The notes beneath the pieces were generated by a model. That model did no database searches. It saw only the letters and a list, made by a program, of their open reading frames with translations, and had not been told where the DNA came from. The position numbers and the translations under genes are program-made. A stretch of DNA of 64,000 nucleotides from NCBI RefSeq assembly GCF_024713975.1, contig NC_091096.1, positions 6,017,501-6,081,500 on the forward strand, read 5' to 3'. Source of the stretch: Paralichthys olivaceus. Taxonomy: Eukaryota > Chordata > Actinopteri > Pleuronectiformes > Paralichthyidae. Shown one piece after another: positions 24,759-37,559 of the stretch. Every line of letters starts with the position of its first letter. Within the stretch, counting starts at the first letter, position 1.

Positions 24759-26858
24759 ATCAGCTGCTGGAATATCATCGATATTTCTCAGAGGAGAAGC
24801 TATAAATATCTAAAAATGTATCTGGAATAGTGCTGCTCTTTCTCTTACCTATTGTTAATGAAAAATATTTTTTAGAAAGTTATATTCTTAAACCTTTAAC
24901 CACTATTTGTATTGACAAGCTGTATACTGACATTACTCTTGGATTTTAATTTTAGAAATACATTTTTACGAAAGTAAAGAAAGTATATTTCCGTGAACTG
25001 ACGAAGGGTATTTTTTTCAGTTTTATGAATTATTTTTGATTTCTTATCCGTTGAACCATCACGGTACCTTAATGGTGCTCAAGTAAATATATGTAGTTGC
25101 TTTCCACCACATAAGTAATCAGTGATAAAAAATCACCTCCCACTCAGAATATTTGCACAAAGTTAATAATCTGCTCTTTGTGTGAGTGTTATTGTCGCTG
25201 CGCCCTCAGGATGGCAGTATTAGGCCCTCGCTGCTGCTCCTCTTCCTCCCCTCATGTTATCAGGTACTCTGACTTCCTTGTTTAGCCGTGAAATATGTCT
25301 CAACCCTGAAACTCTTTTAAAGAGTTCCACCGCTACTTTGGACAATAGCCTGGTCAGATGAGAGCTGTCATGGTCCACTGCTCACTTCATTCCTGTAGTT
25401 CCAGATATCTGCAGTGGGCTACAACAAGCCAGACTAATTCACTACTCAATAGCAATACAACAAAAGCACAATTTATATCGATCTAATGTTTATACATTGT
25501 GTAAACAGTAAAGTTGGGGCACCACATAATTGATCTGTAAAAGTGTTTGTCATTCTCTACTGTATAAATCTGCAACCCTCATTATATATATATATATAGT
25601 CCAGCCCTTCTCCACTAGTTGGACACTTTAAAGAATCCCACAGATCTGTAAGCACAGGCATAATATGCTTCCCCACAGTTTTGCAGTATATGCGTGTGAC
25701 TCTGTAGCACATGATGAATTAATCTCCTTACATAAGAAACTGAGTCCTGCAGCAGGGCGGACCACCCACTGACACCTGAACTCTGCAGATCATGAGAGGG
25801 ATTCAAGCTCAACAGTTTTACACATGAGCTGGAGATTTGTGAGAGGAACTGTTTATTAAAAAAACAGATGAAGAGGATATTGACAAATAACAAAATGTAG
25901 TAACGAAAGAATGGAGAATATGAGCACACCTCGTCTGCAGAAGAAAACATTTCAAACAACCTTGATGTGTTGGTGTTCATGTCAGTGCTGCATTTTACAC
26001 TTTGACCCACATGTGGGTGTTTTACTCAGTGTTATTATAAATATTGGACATGAGGGTTGTTTTCAGGGGTGAAAAGAGAACTGGACAAGACAAAGACAAG
26101 CTCTTGCTTAACTGAAGTACTCAAGTACTTATGAGATAACTTCTGTTCAAATGTACTTTTTGTTTCCGTGTTGTCCTTTGCCCTCCACCGTGAGAGAATT
26201 TCTGCATATCAAAGATGAACTCATTCGATTTTGCCGGTCAAAGGTCAAACTCCCTGCTCTTTATGATAAAGTACAGTCAATACCTTTTATTGAATTCTGC
26301 TGAAGTCTTCCTAAATATATATATATACATGTACATATATATTGAATTTAAGGGGACAGTTGGGCCGTGGTGGTGGTATTTGTTCTATACATATACAATT
26401 GTATAAAAAAAAATGAATCAGTTACAGTAACACTTTCATATGTATAGTTCACACTCGTGGTTGTTTTCATCGGGGCAGGAAGCTCATGTGACCTTCAACT
26501 GCCAGGTCCTCTCATGTGACAGGAGGGGGCACCTTGCAGAGACTCTGCAGTGGAAACATCCAGCTGGGATGAATTCTGTGATTCTCATCGCAGAAAGCAA
26601 CATTTTGATTTAAAGTACAGTTGTGTTTGTTTCAGTTTGTTCTGTCTGTGCACGGCCCTGCTGCAGCACAGCATCAAGAAATAGACCCTGCCTCTTTGAA
26701 TAATGGATGGAGTCAGCCACCCACAGGCTGCAGGGTGATATCATGGCTGCGTCACTTGTGCAACTGAGGGAGGAGGGGAGGAGTGGTGAGACGATGCAGA
26801 GAGAGGAGGCCCAGTGAGAGAGGTGCTTGCAGAGGAGGAGGACAGACGGATTATAATC
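24759..26858. other. malt1 3'UTR and intergenic region upstream of emb
   Basis: The region is AT-rich with short TA runs (about 25580-25600 and 26315-26340). The piece around 26350 matches the end of the dispersed repeat seen at 12.6 kb. From about 26760 it becomes purine-rich (GAGGAGG repeats) just before the emb start and probably forms the emb 5'UTR. I find no other gene. Confidence 0.4.
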
Positions 26859-29800
26859 ATGTCAACCTCGTGGAAGAAGCTGCTTTTTCAGACCGTCCTG
26901 CTCCTCATCTCCTGCAGACACATCAAAACAAGTAAATGATACCTGGGGTTCATTGTGACTGTGTGTTGTTGTGTTGCTCTGCCTCAGCTTTTTCCTGCCA
27001 ATGTTCTGTAACCTTGCAAAGAGGAGTGGAAAAAAAAAAAAAATCACAGGATTTCAACACCTTCATGTTCAACATCATTTAGTGTGAAGCTGCCAGTGGT
27101 GAAAATTTGTTTATTTAAAAAAAAAAAAAAATTATTTGTGGCACAGAATCCTCTGAGAGAGCATTCACATCATGACGGGACATGAAAAAACTCTCCTTTA
27201 AAACCAAGAGCAATTACTTATCAATGCACCGGAAGCTTTTATGTAGAAAACTCAAAAATTGGGGGGGAAGTTATCAGTCATATAAAATATACCTTCAGTA
27301 TAGTAACAGTTAAGGAAACACCTTGTTCAAACTACTCAAGCAGCTAGTTTGTGTTTTTTTTTTATCATGCATCCATTAAAGGTTCAGTATGTAGGAATTA
27401 CTGACATCTAGTGGTGAAATTACATGTTGCAGCCGAACACCCCTCACCTCACCCTTCCCTTCCAAACATCAGAGAGAACCTGTTGTAACCTTCAGTTGTC
27501 ATGAAAACTCAAAAGATGTTTAGTTTGTCCAGTCTGGGCTACTGTAGAAAACATGGCGGCCTCGGTAGAGAGGACCTGCTCCTGATGTGAATATAAAGTA
27601 TTTAAATATTAAAGGTCTATTCTACAGTAAAGAAAACAACAATTCATTCAATTTAGATAAAACACAAGTGGAAACATCACTAGGATTAATTTATATTAAA
27701 TGATTGCCAGTAGATCCCTTTCACCTAAATCTTACACACTGAACCTTTAAGACAAGAAAGGTTTGTGTGTTTTTACACATTTATTTCTTTTTCTTTCAGA
27801 GACATCAGGCCCAACGCCTACACCACTGGTTCCCATCAGTCCTCTGTTGACCGTTGGAAGAAGTGTTGTCGTTAAAGGTAACTGTCAGTACATGTTATAT
27901 TTAATATGTCTGCATCTCGGAGACTTGTTTCATCCCAGCTTGATGTAAATATAACCAAGGGATGTGAAAAATAGGATGTTTGATATGATCTCACCTCTGA
28001 AGAAACCAGGTGAGTAGAATCTTTCCTCCACTCTCCACACAGGCGAAGGTCACACTGAGAAGGTGGAGCTGGTGAACCCTGTGGATCTGGAGCTTGAGTG
28101 CATCTGGAGCGGGAACCCGAACAATCTGCCAAACATAACCGGCTGCTGGAGAAAAGATGGAGATGAAATCGAGGACGGTCGCGTCACGGTGCAGCTGGAG
28201 AACGAGAAGTATCATCTCAAACGACTGTAAGTGTGTCCAATATTTTACCCATTCGCTTCTTAAATTTTATTTTTATGCAAAGTTTGCGGGTGTTTTTGAA
28301 GTTTATGACCTGTTCACTGTCTGATGATTCAAATAGATGCAAAATATTTCATAATTTGTGCTAAATTCTTATTTGTATTTAATGTTTTTTAATGTTTAGT
28401 TGAACAGATGAAGTTCCAGACAAGTACATGTACTCTGTTACTGTATTTGAGTACATTATTTATATATCTGTACTTTATATTTTGGTACTTCTTAGTTTTT
28501 CTCCTCTAAATACATCAGCAAATATCTGTACTTTGCATTAAGGAACAGGGTACACTCAGCACTTAATAATAATTTCTATTTATTCATACTTTCACACAGA
28601 CGTGTCTCACACATCTCACAGAATTTGGACATCTTACTGCCAATCCATATAGCTGCAATTGTTAAATGAGAAAGAATGTATTTTTCTGATAATTATATTT
28701 TTAGTTTTAAGTTTACTTGATATGAACATGAAGTAATTGTTTTCTTCCCCCACAATTTTTTGTTGATGTATAAATAATCTGAACACATTTCATTGTATTT
28801 AATGTTCAGTCTTGTTTTGGTGGAAGAATCTACAGACCAGTAACCTTTCTGCAACATTATTCCTAAATCAAACCTAATACGTTTTGGTGTAAAACCTCTG
28901 TCATCTGTTTTTTCTTCACAGGTTCAAGATCGTTGGTGAAGAAAACCTCGGAAATTACTCTTGTGTGTTTGGAAATGAAGCAAAAGTAGATTTTATTTTG
29001 GCAGGTACCCATCACATCCTTCTCATATGAGTCTATAAACCTGCATCACGTTTCACTTTCAGGATGGTGCAGGATCATTCTCTCATCACTTTCTCTCACC
29101 AGCTCCACAGATGGGAGAGGTGCGAGATAAGCCCATCGTCAGCTACGTGGGGGATTCGGTGGTGGTCGCATGTAAGATGGAGAGCACCAAACCCAAGCCC
29201 CTCTCCTGGAACTGGTACAAAGCAAACGGGACAGATAAAGTGAGGGAGCTGTTTGCTGACAGGCTGCTTTTGATTTGGTGTTTCAGTGAGATTTATATAA
29301 TTGGTTATTTTGAATTATGCACTATTTAAATAAAGTTTGTTTTATTTAGTTCTTAATTAGTAAATTATAGGAAAGAGATATCTTGTTAATTCTTAATTTT
29401 GCCATTTGAAAGAATCCTGTGGGAATACGTGACCTCACCCAGTGGATTAATAGGGCGGCAGCTACTAAGCTGTATGATGCTCTTGTCCTATAGGAGCAGA
29501 TATTTGTTGCAGCAGAGTCTCGTCAGAATGAAATCACAAACAAAGAGAGGACGACCAAGCTGGTGGTTCACAACCTGACAGAGGGCGACTCCGGCTTTTA
29601 TTACTGTGAAGCAGTGTACGCCATCGGCACCACGATGGGCCACGTGGAGCTGAAGGTCAGTCGTGGAAAGTTACTCTGTACATGTAATAAAGTCTTGTAA
29701 TTTTGTGGTACTTGTACTTCATATCGACTGATACTTGTAGCCCTAGAGAGGATTATAATACTTTTTAATCCATGTATTTGACAGATATAATCTTTAGTTG

Positions 29801-30870
29801 TTACTTTCCAAAGTCGTTCAAATATCTTAGTTGATTCACTGATATTTCCTCTAAATTCTGAGAAGGTTTTATTGAAATAATTCACTCATGTGTTAAATAT
29901 AAGATATTTCTTTAAAATACATACATGGAGTACAAGGGTATATACTTAACAATAACATTTTGATTACAATACCTATGTGCTTCTGTTTCAGATTGAATAC
30001 AGGACATTTACTTGTAAGGGAGTATTTTTGTTTCCATGGTTAAAATCTGTACGTTCCTCCTCCACCACTGAAGGTCATCACTCTGTGGGAACCTCTGAAG
30101 CCATTCATCGCCATCCTGGTGGAGGTGATAGTCCTGGTCGCTGCCATTCTGCTCTACGAGAGAAGTCAGTCAAAGAAAAACTGCTCCGAAGGTAAATCAG
30201 ACACAACAAAACACATGGATGCGTTTGTTTTTTTCTCAGTTTTGAACAATGTATTTTATTTTTAAATGAATTATCTTTCTTCTTCTCAGTTAATGGGACA
30301 AATGTGGAGCAATCACTGTGAGTACTGTGTGACTGCTGCTTTAGTTTTCTATACCATTTTCTAATAGTATTTATAGAGGTTTAATAGTTGTTATTAATAG
30401 AATACATTTCCAATGCATTATATATTAGTTACAAGCCAACAATAAAAACAACTTTTGGGTTTCCAGATTGTGGAAAATCCTCCTCCATCTTTTAGCTCTT
30501 TAATTTATTTTGGACACAGTTTAACCACTTGTCTCTTGGAGACCAGCTGCATCTGGATTCAAATCCTTCTAGAAACTAGTTCAGCTTATTAGCATTTAAA
30601 ACTACAGACCTTGATTTACTAAGTAGTTTATAAATTTAAAAGCTTTTCTTTCAGATGTCCTGCAGATTTTTTCTTGTAGATTAAGTTGTAAGTCAAAGAT
30701 CTAAGTTACAGCACATAAACCTTGCATAAATAGTGCCTCATAAGAGACACATCTTCAAGTTTAATGCGTTTATTTGTGGTTTTAATGTTACTTTTGATGC
30801 CCTCACCAGGACGCAGGGAGAAAATAACGGACCAGAGGAAAGTTCTTCAATGAGACAGCGAAAGGTTTAA
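26859..30870 (+). CDS. emb: Embigin, immunoglobulin-superfamily membrane glycoprotein
   Basis: Embigin is a basigin-family protein that brings monocarboxylate transporters to the plasma membrane and helps cell adhesion. Exons: 26859-26931, 27800-27877, 28043-28226, 28922-29004, 29103-29239, 29494-29655, 30074-30191, 30290-30317, 30810-30870. Phases agree and give 307 aa (human 327). A signal peptide (STSWKKLLFQTVLLLIS) is followed by a Pro/Thr-rich stretch, Ig domain 1 (Cys in LECIWSG and NYSCVFG) and Ig domain 2 (VACKMES to FYYCEAVY). The transmembrane helix PFIAILVEVIVLVAAILL (249-266) carries the buried glutamate, Glu256, typical of basigin, embigin and neuroplastin. A short basic tail ends RQRKV. 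N-glycosylation sequons are present (NYS, NGT, NLT). Two Ig domains, the Pro/Thr-rich N-terminus and neighbouring mrps30 favour embigin over basigin. Confidence 0.92.
27376..27750 (-). mobile_element. MITE-like DNA element, family A, copy 1 (emb intron)
   Basis: A 375-base element has inverted ends: it starts TTAAAGGTTCAGTATGTAGG and ends with the reverse complement of TTAAAGGTTCAGTGTGTAAG. TTAA borders both sides, as expected for a TTAA-targeting DNA transposon. There is no coding capacity. It shares most of its length, in opposite orientation, with the copy at 41.6-42.0 kb and partly with 58.7 kb. The shared core has GAGGCCGCCATGTTTT and GACAAACTAAACATCTTTTG. The superfamily is not proven. 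Confidence 0.8.
28420..28560. repeat. Degraded ACTCAAGTA-type repeat in emb intron
   Basis: GTACATGTACTCTGTTACTG, TTTGAGTACATT, CTGTACTTTATATTTTGGTA and CTGTACTTTGCATTAAGG give the same word pattern as the segment at 605-690. A further weak piece lies around 29.70-29.83 kb. Old copy, class undetermined. Confidence 0.4.
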
Positions 30871-31513
30871 ACTCTCTGCAAGTAAACGGATTCTGCTTTT
30901 GCTTATTTTCAAACGTGAATGGTAGAGCTTAAATGCAACATTAAAGAATTATTTTTGTGTCCTCAATGAAAATCTAAATATTTTCACCAAACAAAATGCA
31001 ATAATATGCATGAATCAGTTTTCACTGAATTGTGCTGGAAGATGTTTTTTGTCCAATCGACAGCAGAATCTGTGGTTAAAAGAGCTTTATCCTGCACTGA
31101 ACCCTGTAAACCGTCACTTCCTGTGGAGTTTATTTCGGTGACTTTTCACCTCATTCCGCAATTGTTGCTTCTTTGTCAAAGGAAACCTCAACTTATCTTT
31201 ATCTCGCTATGAATGCGGTTTGTGAGCAGTGCCTTACACTCTCAAAAAGCAATTATTGAACCTCACTGTGACTTTGTTGTTTTATGTGCGCGACACTGTC
31301 TACTTCCAGTGTGTTAGTTTAATATCAAGATAAACGCAGATGTCTGTATTGTTTTCATGACTTCAGTTATTGGTCTTTGTCCATGTTGAAGGTGTCTCGT
31401 ATTCATGTCAACAAGCAAATTAAAACTACACAAAGCACCGTTACTGTGTTTGTTTCAGTAGCTGCTCACTAAAGACTTTAACTTAACTGATGTGGAAACA
31501 ACACAGATTGTAC

Positions 31514-31519
31514 AATAAA
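31514..31519 (+). terminator. Poly(A) signal AATAAA for emb
   Basis: Canonical AATAAA 644 bases after the emb stop, within TACAATAAATGTG. Confidence 0.5.
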
Positions 31520-31833
31520 TGTGTTTACAAATGCTGTAAACTGAACTCTACAGTGAAGTTAAATGAGGTGCTTGATGTCACTTAAATTAGAGTTGGTTGA
31601 AGACTTTAAGTTTAATATTACAAAAAATCTGGGCTGTGGAGTTAGAAAGAGGAGAGTTAACGCTGGACTCAGTCGACAATGAGGCAGCAGGGGAACAGAA
31701 AAAGGATTTAGAGTCAGTGTATTAACTGCAAATGACAAGTAGTGTCATTGACATAGTCATGCAATGAAAAATATATCAAATTGTATAAGTTTGTACAGAG
31801 AAACACACAAGACTCCTGATTATAAAGTATCAT

Positions 31834-31839
31834 TTTATT
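31834..31839 (-). terminator. Poly(A) signal AATAAA for mrps30 (minus strand)
   Basis: TTTATT on the + strand reads AATAAA on the minus strand, 255 bases beyond the mrps30 stop. Confidence 0.5.
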
Positions 31840-32093
31840 TTTGCATAAATAATCTGCACATGTATGATAATCCTGGATGTGTATTTTTCTGAACGTTGTT
31901 CAAAACTCATAAACCTGTTCACACAGATTAAAGCAGATGTTTTTTTAAACAGTCTAACAAAACGTGCACATCTGCCGCGTTTTTTTCTTGATTTCTTGGA
32001 TCTTTCATGGGCTTGGAGAAAAAAAAGACAGGTTTTTTTTCATCAGGAGACAGAAGCAAACAATCTGTAAAGAAGACGGACATCTGAGCAAGT

Positions 32094-34877
32094 CTACGGC
32101 TGGTTCATGAGGAAGTTAACCAGAAGCTTTATGACGCCATCGTTCAGGCCAACCACCTCTCCGTCCTCCACGCTCTCATACAGCCGCAGACTCTCTGTCC
32201 CCCACAAAAGATTTTTCCTGGGGTTGTTGGCGTCCGTCTCCACAGAGAGAGCCACTGTATTGAGCTGGTAGCAGAAGAAGGAGAAGAAGTGGCCGTCGGT
32301 GATCACAGCCTGGGATGCGAAAGGCCTGGTGACATCCTCGTAGTTCCAGAAACCTACAGAGGTGAGAAGGAAGTTTGACCACCAGCTGTTTCTCGTCACA
32401 TGAGTAAAACTCCCCTTTTTAAAAACTCTCAATCTCACCCTGGTACATGGCCTGAGCTCCTGTCCAGGCGAAGAGGCTGGCGAGTGCGTTGGCTCTGAGG
32501 AAGACCTCCACCTGGTCAGACTGCTGCTGCCGAGCCATCCGGTCTCTGTGATATCTGTCAGGAACCAGGTGGAACTGAGTGTGGCCATAGCAGGCTGGGT
32601 CTGGCAGCTTAGAACCTGTTGATAAGACCAGGAGGATGAGTTTAATATGATCAGAGCACAACTGAAAGAGGAGTAATAGTATCATACAAAACAGGAAAAA
32701 CAATAAGCCCATAGACTATTCAAGGGAGGAAACGACAGCAGGTTCGTCTGGCTGCACGTCTGCATGATCCATAGTGAGCGTACATGGAAAGTTGCAGGCT
32801 GGCGTCCTCTTGTGGCAGTAAGAGGTAACTGAATAATGAGAAATTAAACTTGCATGCCATCGATGACATGTAACTGGCAGGTTCACCAACCAGGACCCCC
32901 GATAACAACCATGATTTTAAAAGAGACACTTGATAATCTACCACTGTTTCTCAGGTTTACCTCCTATGATGCTTTTTGAGGGTTATTAGAGAAACGAGAT
33001 CCATACGGACGACACACAAAAGCTCCTGAGACTTTGTTTTTCTTAGGATATGAACAAAGAACTAAACATTTTCCCTGTATCGTCTTTTGGCTACTCTGAC
33101 CTAGATGATTGAGTACACGGAGAATGTGAGCGGTTACCTGTGAAGATATTGTTGTCGTACTGTCTTCTGAAGAGAGGCATCACGTTGGGAGCATATGTGA
33201 CCTCTGGGACCTCAGCTGCATACGACGCCTCCAGTGGAGTAAACTGAGAGGAATTTAAAAAGCAGGAAATGATGAGTTTAAATGATCCGTGTCCTTGTGT
33301 CAACTGATTTCTTTTGCCCTGTTGCCTCAGTAACTGTCATGAATGAAAACCTACTGTATCCATGTATTTAAATGTGTTTCTCTACTATATAAACTCTGTG
33401 GTGTTAAAAGTATGAGTACCTGTGGCAGCTGCTGAGTGGTCCTAATCTGACACTGTGGGCGGTCATCGATCTGGAACCTGATCGGCTCTGGATGGCCTCT
33501 CCGGTGCCCCTTTGGGATGATTCTCTGTCCTCTCCTCCAATAAAAGTTCACTTGTGGATTAATATCTGAAAAAAGAAAATTATATTATAATGTAGCTCAT
33601 TTTGAAACAGGACGTTTTGCATTACTTAGCATTATAGTTTATATAAATATATGCTTGATATATATGTTTTCATCCCTGTCCATTTGTTTGTATGCAAGAT
33701 AACGCAAATACTACTGGACAGATTTCCAAGAGACACTTTAGAAGGATGCAGTATGAGTTCAGGAAGAACCCATAAGATTTTGGTAAATCTTGGTTTATCA
33801 AAGAAAACAACTTGAGGATCTGGTTGAAAAAACAATTTTCTTCAATTTCTTCAAAAGTCTTGTTGGCTCAGTTCAAAACCAAGAAATATTCAGTGCTGTG
33901 CATCAAAGCATCAAATCTTCACATTTGAGAAGCTGGAACCAGAAAAGATTTTGCATATTTGATTAAGAATTTCTAAAACTGATATTCAAGCATCAGAAAA
34001 GTTTGATTTATTGATTAATTGACTGATGTTTGCAGCTCTGGACATGATAAGACTTGAATGATTCCCAGAGGAACTTTGATGTATTGATAGCAGCTGCAAC
34101 ATCCCAGTGATGTAGACACACATGGTTCAGTGATAGACGTGAGTATTTCTTCCACCTCTGATCATTAACACCACATATATACACATACACACACGTATAT
34201 ATATACACACACATGTATGTATACACATACACACATGTATATATACACCAATCTGTGTGATCCATACCCAGACTGGAGAGCAGCAGCAGCGGGTTGTGTC
34301 TGGTCAGGCTGTAGGAGAGTCCAGTCACCAGGTTCTTCAGAAAAGGTCCCACCATCATCTCCTGCTGTCGGTACAGGGAAGCTTTACGTTTCTTGAGGTG
34401 CCAGTGCTCCTGTAAAATCACTCGGGTGACCAGGGCGCGGATGTCAGCGAACGCCTCATCGTCCATCCCCGACACCGGGCTCGGTGCTGCGGGTGAAGTC
34501 GACCCCTCCTCCGGGGAGCCCTCCTGCGCGTCCAGGGTGAATTTCTCGGGCAGACCCGGGATGTACGCGGTCTTGGTGAAGTGCTGGTACCATCTGTCCG
34601 CGTTCCGAGCGAAGGTCTGCGGGTAAACCACGAATTTCTTGCGCTGGATGCGAGTGATGAGGGAGACCTTCTCCTCCACCGGGGCCGCGCTGATCTTCTT
34701 CACGCGCTCCTCGATCTGCCGCTGCCGGGCCGCTTTGCTTTTAGCCGTGAGAGAGTGCACGATGGGCGGGTACGCGGGCTCCTTGACGGCAGCCTCGGTG
34801 TGGACGAACTTGTGTTTGAGTCTGAAGGGAGGAAGTTTTTTAGGGAACAGCAAGGGCAGCGACGTGCGGGCCGCCAT
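32094..34877 (-). CDS. mrps30: Mitochondrial ribosomal protein MRPS30 (mL65)
   Basis: This is a structural protein of the mitochondrial ribosome; despite its S30 name it sits in the large subunit as mL65. Exons in transcription order: 34877-34268, 33565-33420, 33243-33138, 32615-32439, 32353-32094. Phases agree and give 432 aa (human 439). Diagnostic stretches shared with the human protein as I recall it are [83 protein letters not shown] and SQAVITDG. The start MAARTSL is Arg/Leu/Pro-rich and low in acidic residues, a plausible presequence. An in-frame ATG 39 bases upstream would add a basic extension, but the chosen start aligns with the human one. A CA/TA microsatellite lies just downstream of the first donor. 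Confidence 0.95.
33665..33800 (+). repeat. Dispersed repeat fragment in mrps30 intron
   Basis: CCATTTGTTTGT, CAAATACTACTGGACAGATT, GGAAGAACCCA and GATTTTGGTAAATCTTGG match the repeat at 12.39-12.69 kb in word order. Old, partial copy. Confidence 0.45.
34165..34252. repeat. CA/TA mixed microsatellite
   Basis: Alternating (CA)n and (TATA)n with ACACATGTATATATA-type units, about 85 bases, in mrps30 intron 1. Confidence 0.85.
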
Positions 34878-34916
34878 GTTGCCGCTTCTTCTTCTTCTAC
34901 TGCTGCGTTGACACAT

Positions 34917-35961
34917 GAACTAGCAGCTACACCAGCGCCCCCTACTGCACCAAAAGTCATTCTGTGAATATATTCAACAGTGTTTAAAGATCGATTCCCA
35001 GATACAGAAAAACATCAAGCGTGTTAAACACGTTTATCTCCGAGTAAAACATCGATATATGTTTTATTTACAGAAGCACCTGATGATATTAACACGTGAC
35101 TGTGGTTGAGGCTCTTGAACGCCTCTTTTAGCCGTAACATGCCTCCTTGAGGGACACGCAATATTGTCGTAATTTTGAAAGTGAAAATTTTAGTTTGAAG
35201 TTTGAAGTTGTTTTGTCAAACTAAAGTTGGAACACACGGAGGGTCGGTCAGCCGAGCAGAAAATATTAAGCATAGAATAAGAAACACACAGGAACATGTA
35301 CATTTAAAATAAAATAAAATAATCTAAAATAAAGTCATGTAAAGTTAAGTCAAATAAAAATATGGTTCAAATAAAATGGAGCTCGAAATCAAATAGAGCA
35401 AATATCAACTACAATTGAAGTGAAGAGAGTTCAAATTAGAGCTCAAATAAAGAAAAGTAGATCTCTAAGAAAATAAAATAGAGCACGAATAGAATAAGGT
35501 AGAGCTAGAAAAATAAAGTACAGCTCAAATAAAATGAAATATAGATCACAATAACATAAAGTAGAGTCCAGATGAAATAATTCAGGGCTTGAAATAAAAT
35601 AAAGCTAAATAAAATGGAGCTCAAATGAATAAATAAAATAGAGCTGATAGCGATAATCCGTGCAACAGTTTCTTAAAGATGACTGAAAATAACACAACAT
35701 AAATAGATTTCTGTCGAAACTAAAACATGTCATTTCCATAAACTCGAATGTAAACGGAGGCAAGTCGCGTTCAAGTTCCTGTTCTTTACAACATCACCGG
35801 TGGGGTACGTGAAGGCAACGTCAGCGTCACGTGTGTGCTCCGAGTGGTGATGGAGGCTCCTGGAGCCTGCGGTTGTTTTTAACAACCAGATAAATCTTCT
35901 CTGTGTTGAACCCTCTTTATATACAGTCTATGGTTGAACCTCATCCGCTGATGAACCAGTG
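34917..35961. promoter_or_regulatory. Head-to-head intergenic region between mrps30 and hint2
   Basis: Two genes for mitochondrial proteins start at either side, their ATGs 1085 bases apart. The middle third is a degenerate A-rich array (separate entry). The hint2-proximal part, from about 35760, is CpG-richer and contains a CACGTG E-box at 35828-35833. No TATA box is evident. Either one bidirectional promoter or two separate promoters is possible. Confidence 0.4.
35290..35650. repeat. Degenerate tandem array of AAATAAAATAGAGCTC-like units
   Basis: About 360 bases are built from loosely repeated units that combine AAATAAAATA with GAGCTC or GTAGAG (for example AAATAAAATGGAGCTC and AAATAAAATAGAGCTG). 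Spacing varies, roughly 15-30 bases per unit. It is a decayed minisatellite-like array with no open frame. Confidence 0.75.

Positions 35962-37559
<1,598 letters not shown>

Larger units (their letters stand above)
30871..32093. other. Convergent 3' ends of emb and mrps30
   Basis: This 1.2-kb gap holds the 3'UTRs of two converging genes. Poly(A) signals for each are listed separately and sit about 315 bases apart, so the two transcripts need not overlap. No other gene is seen. Confidence 0.5.

Noticed and set aside
34393-34967. Plus-strand open frames opposite mrps30 exon 1
   Set aside because: They are shadows of a GC-rich coding exon. The minus frame matches MRPS30 over its length.
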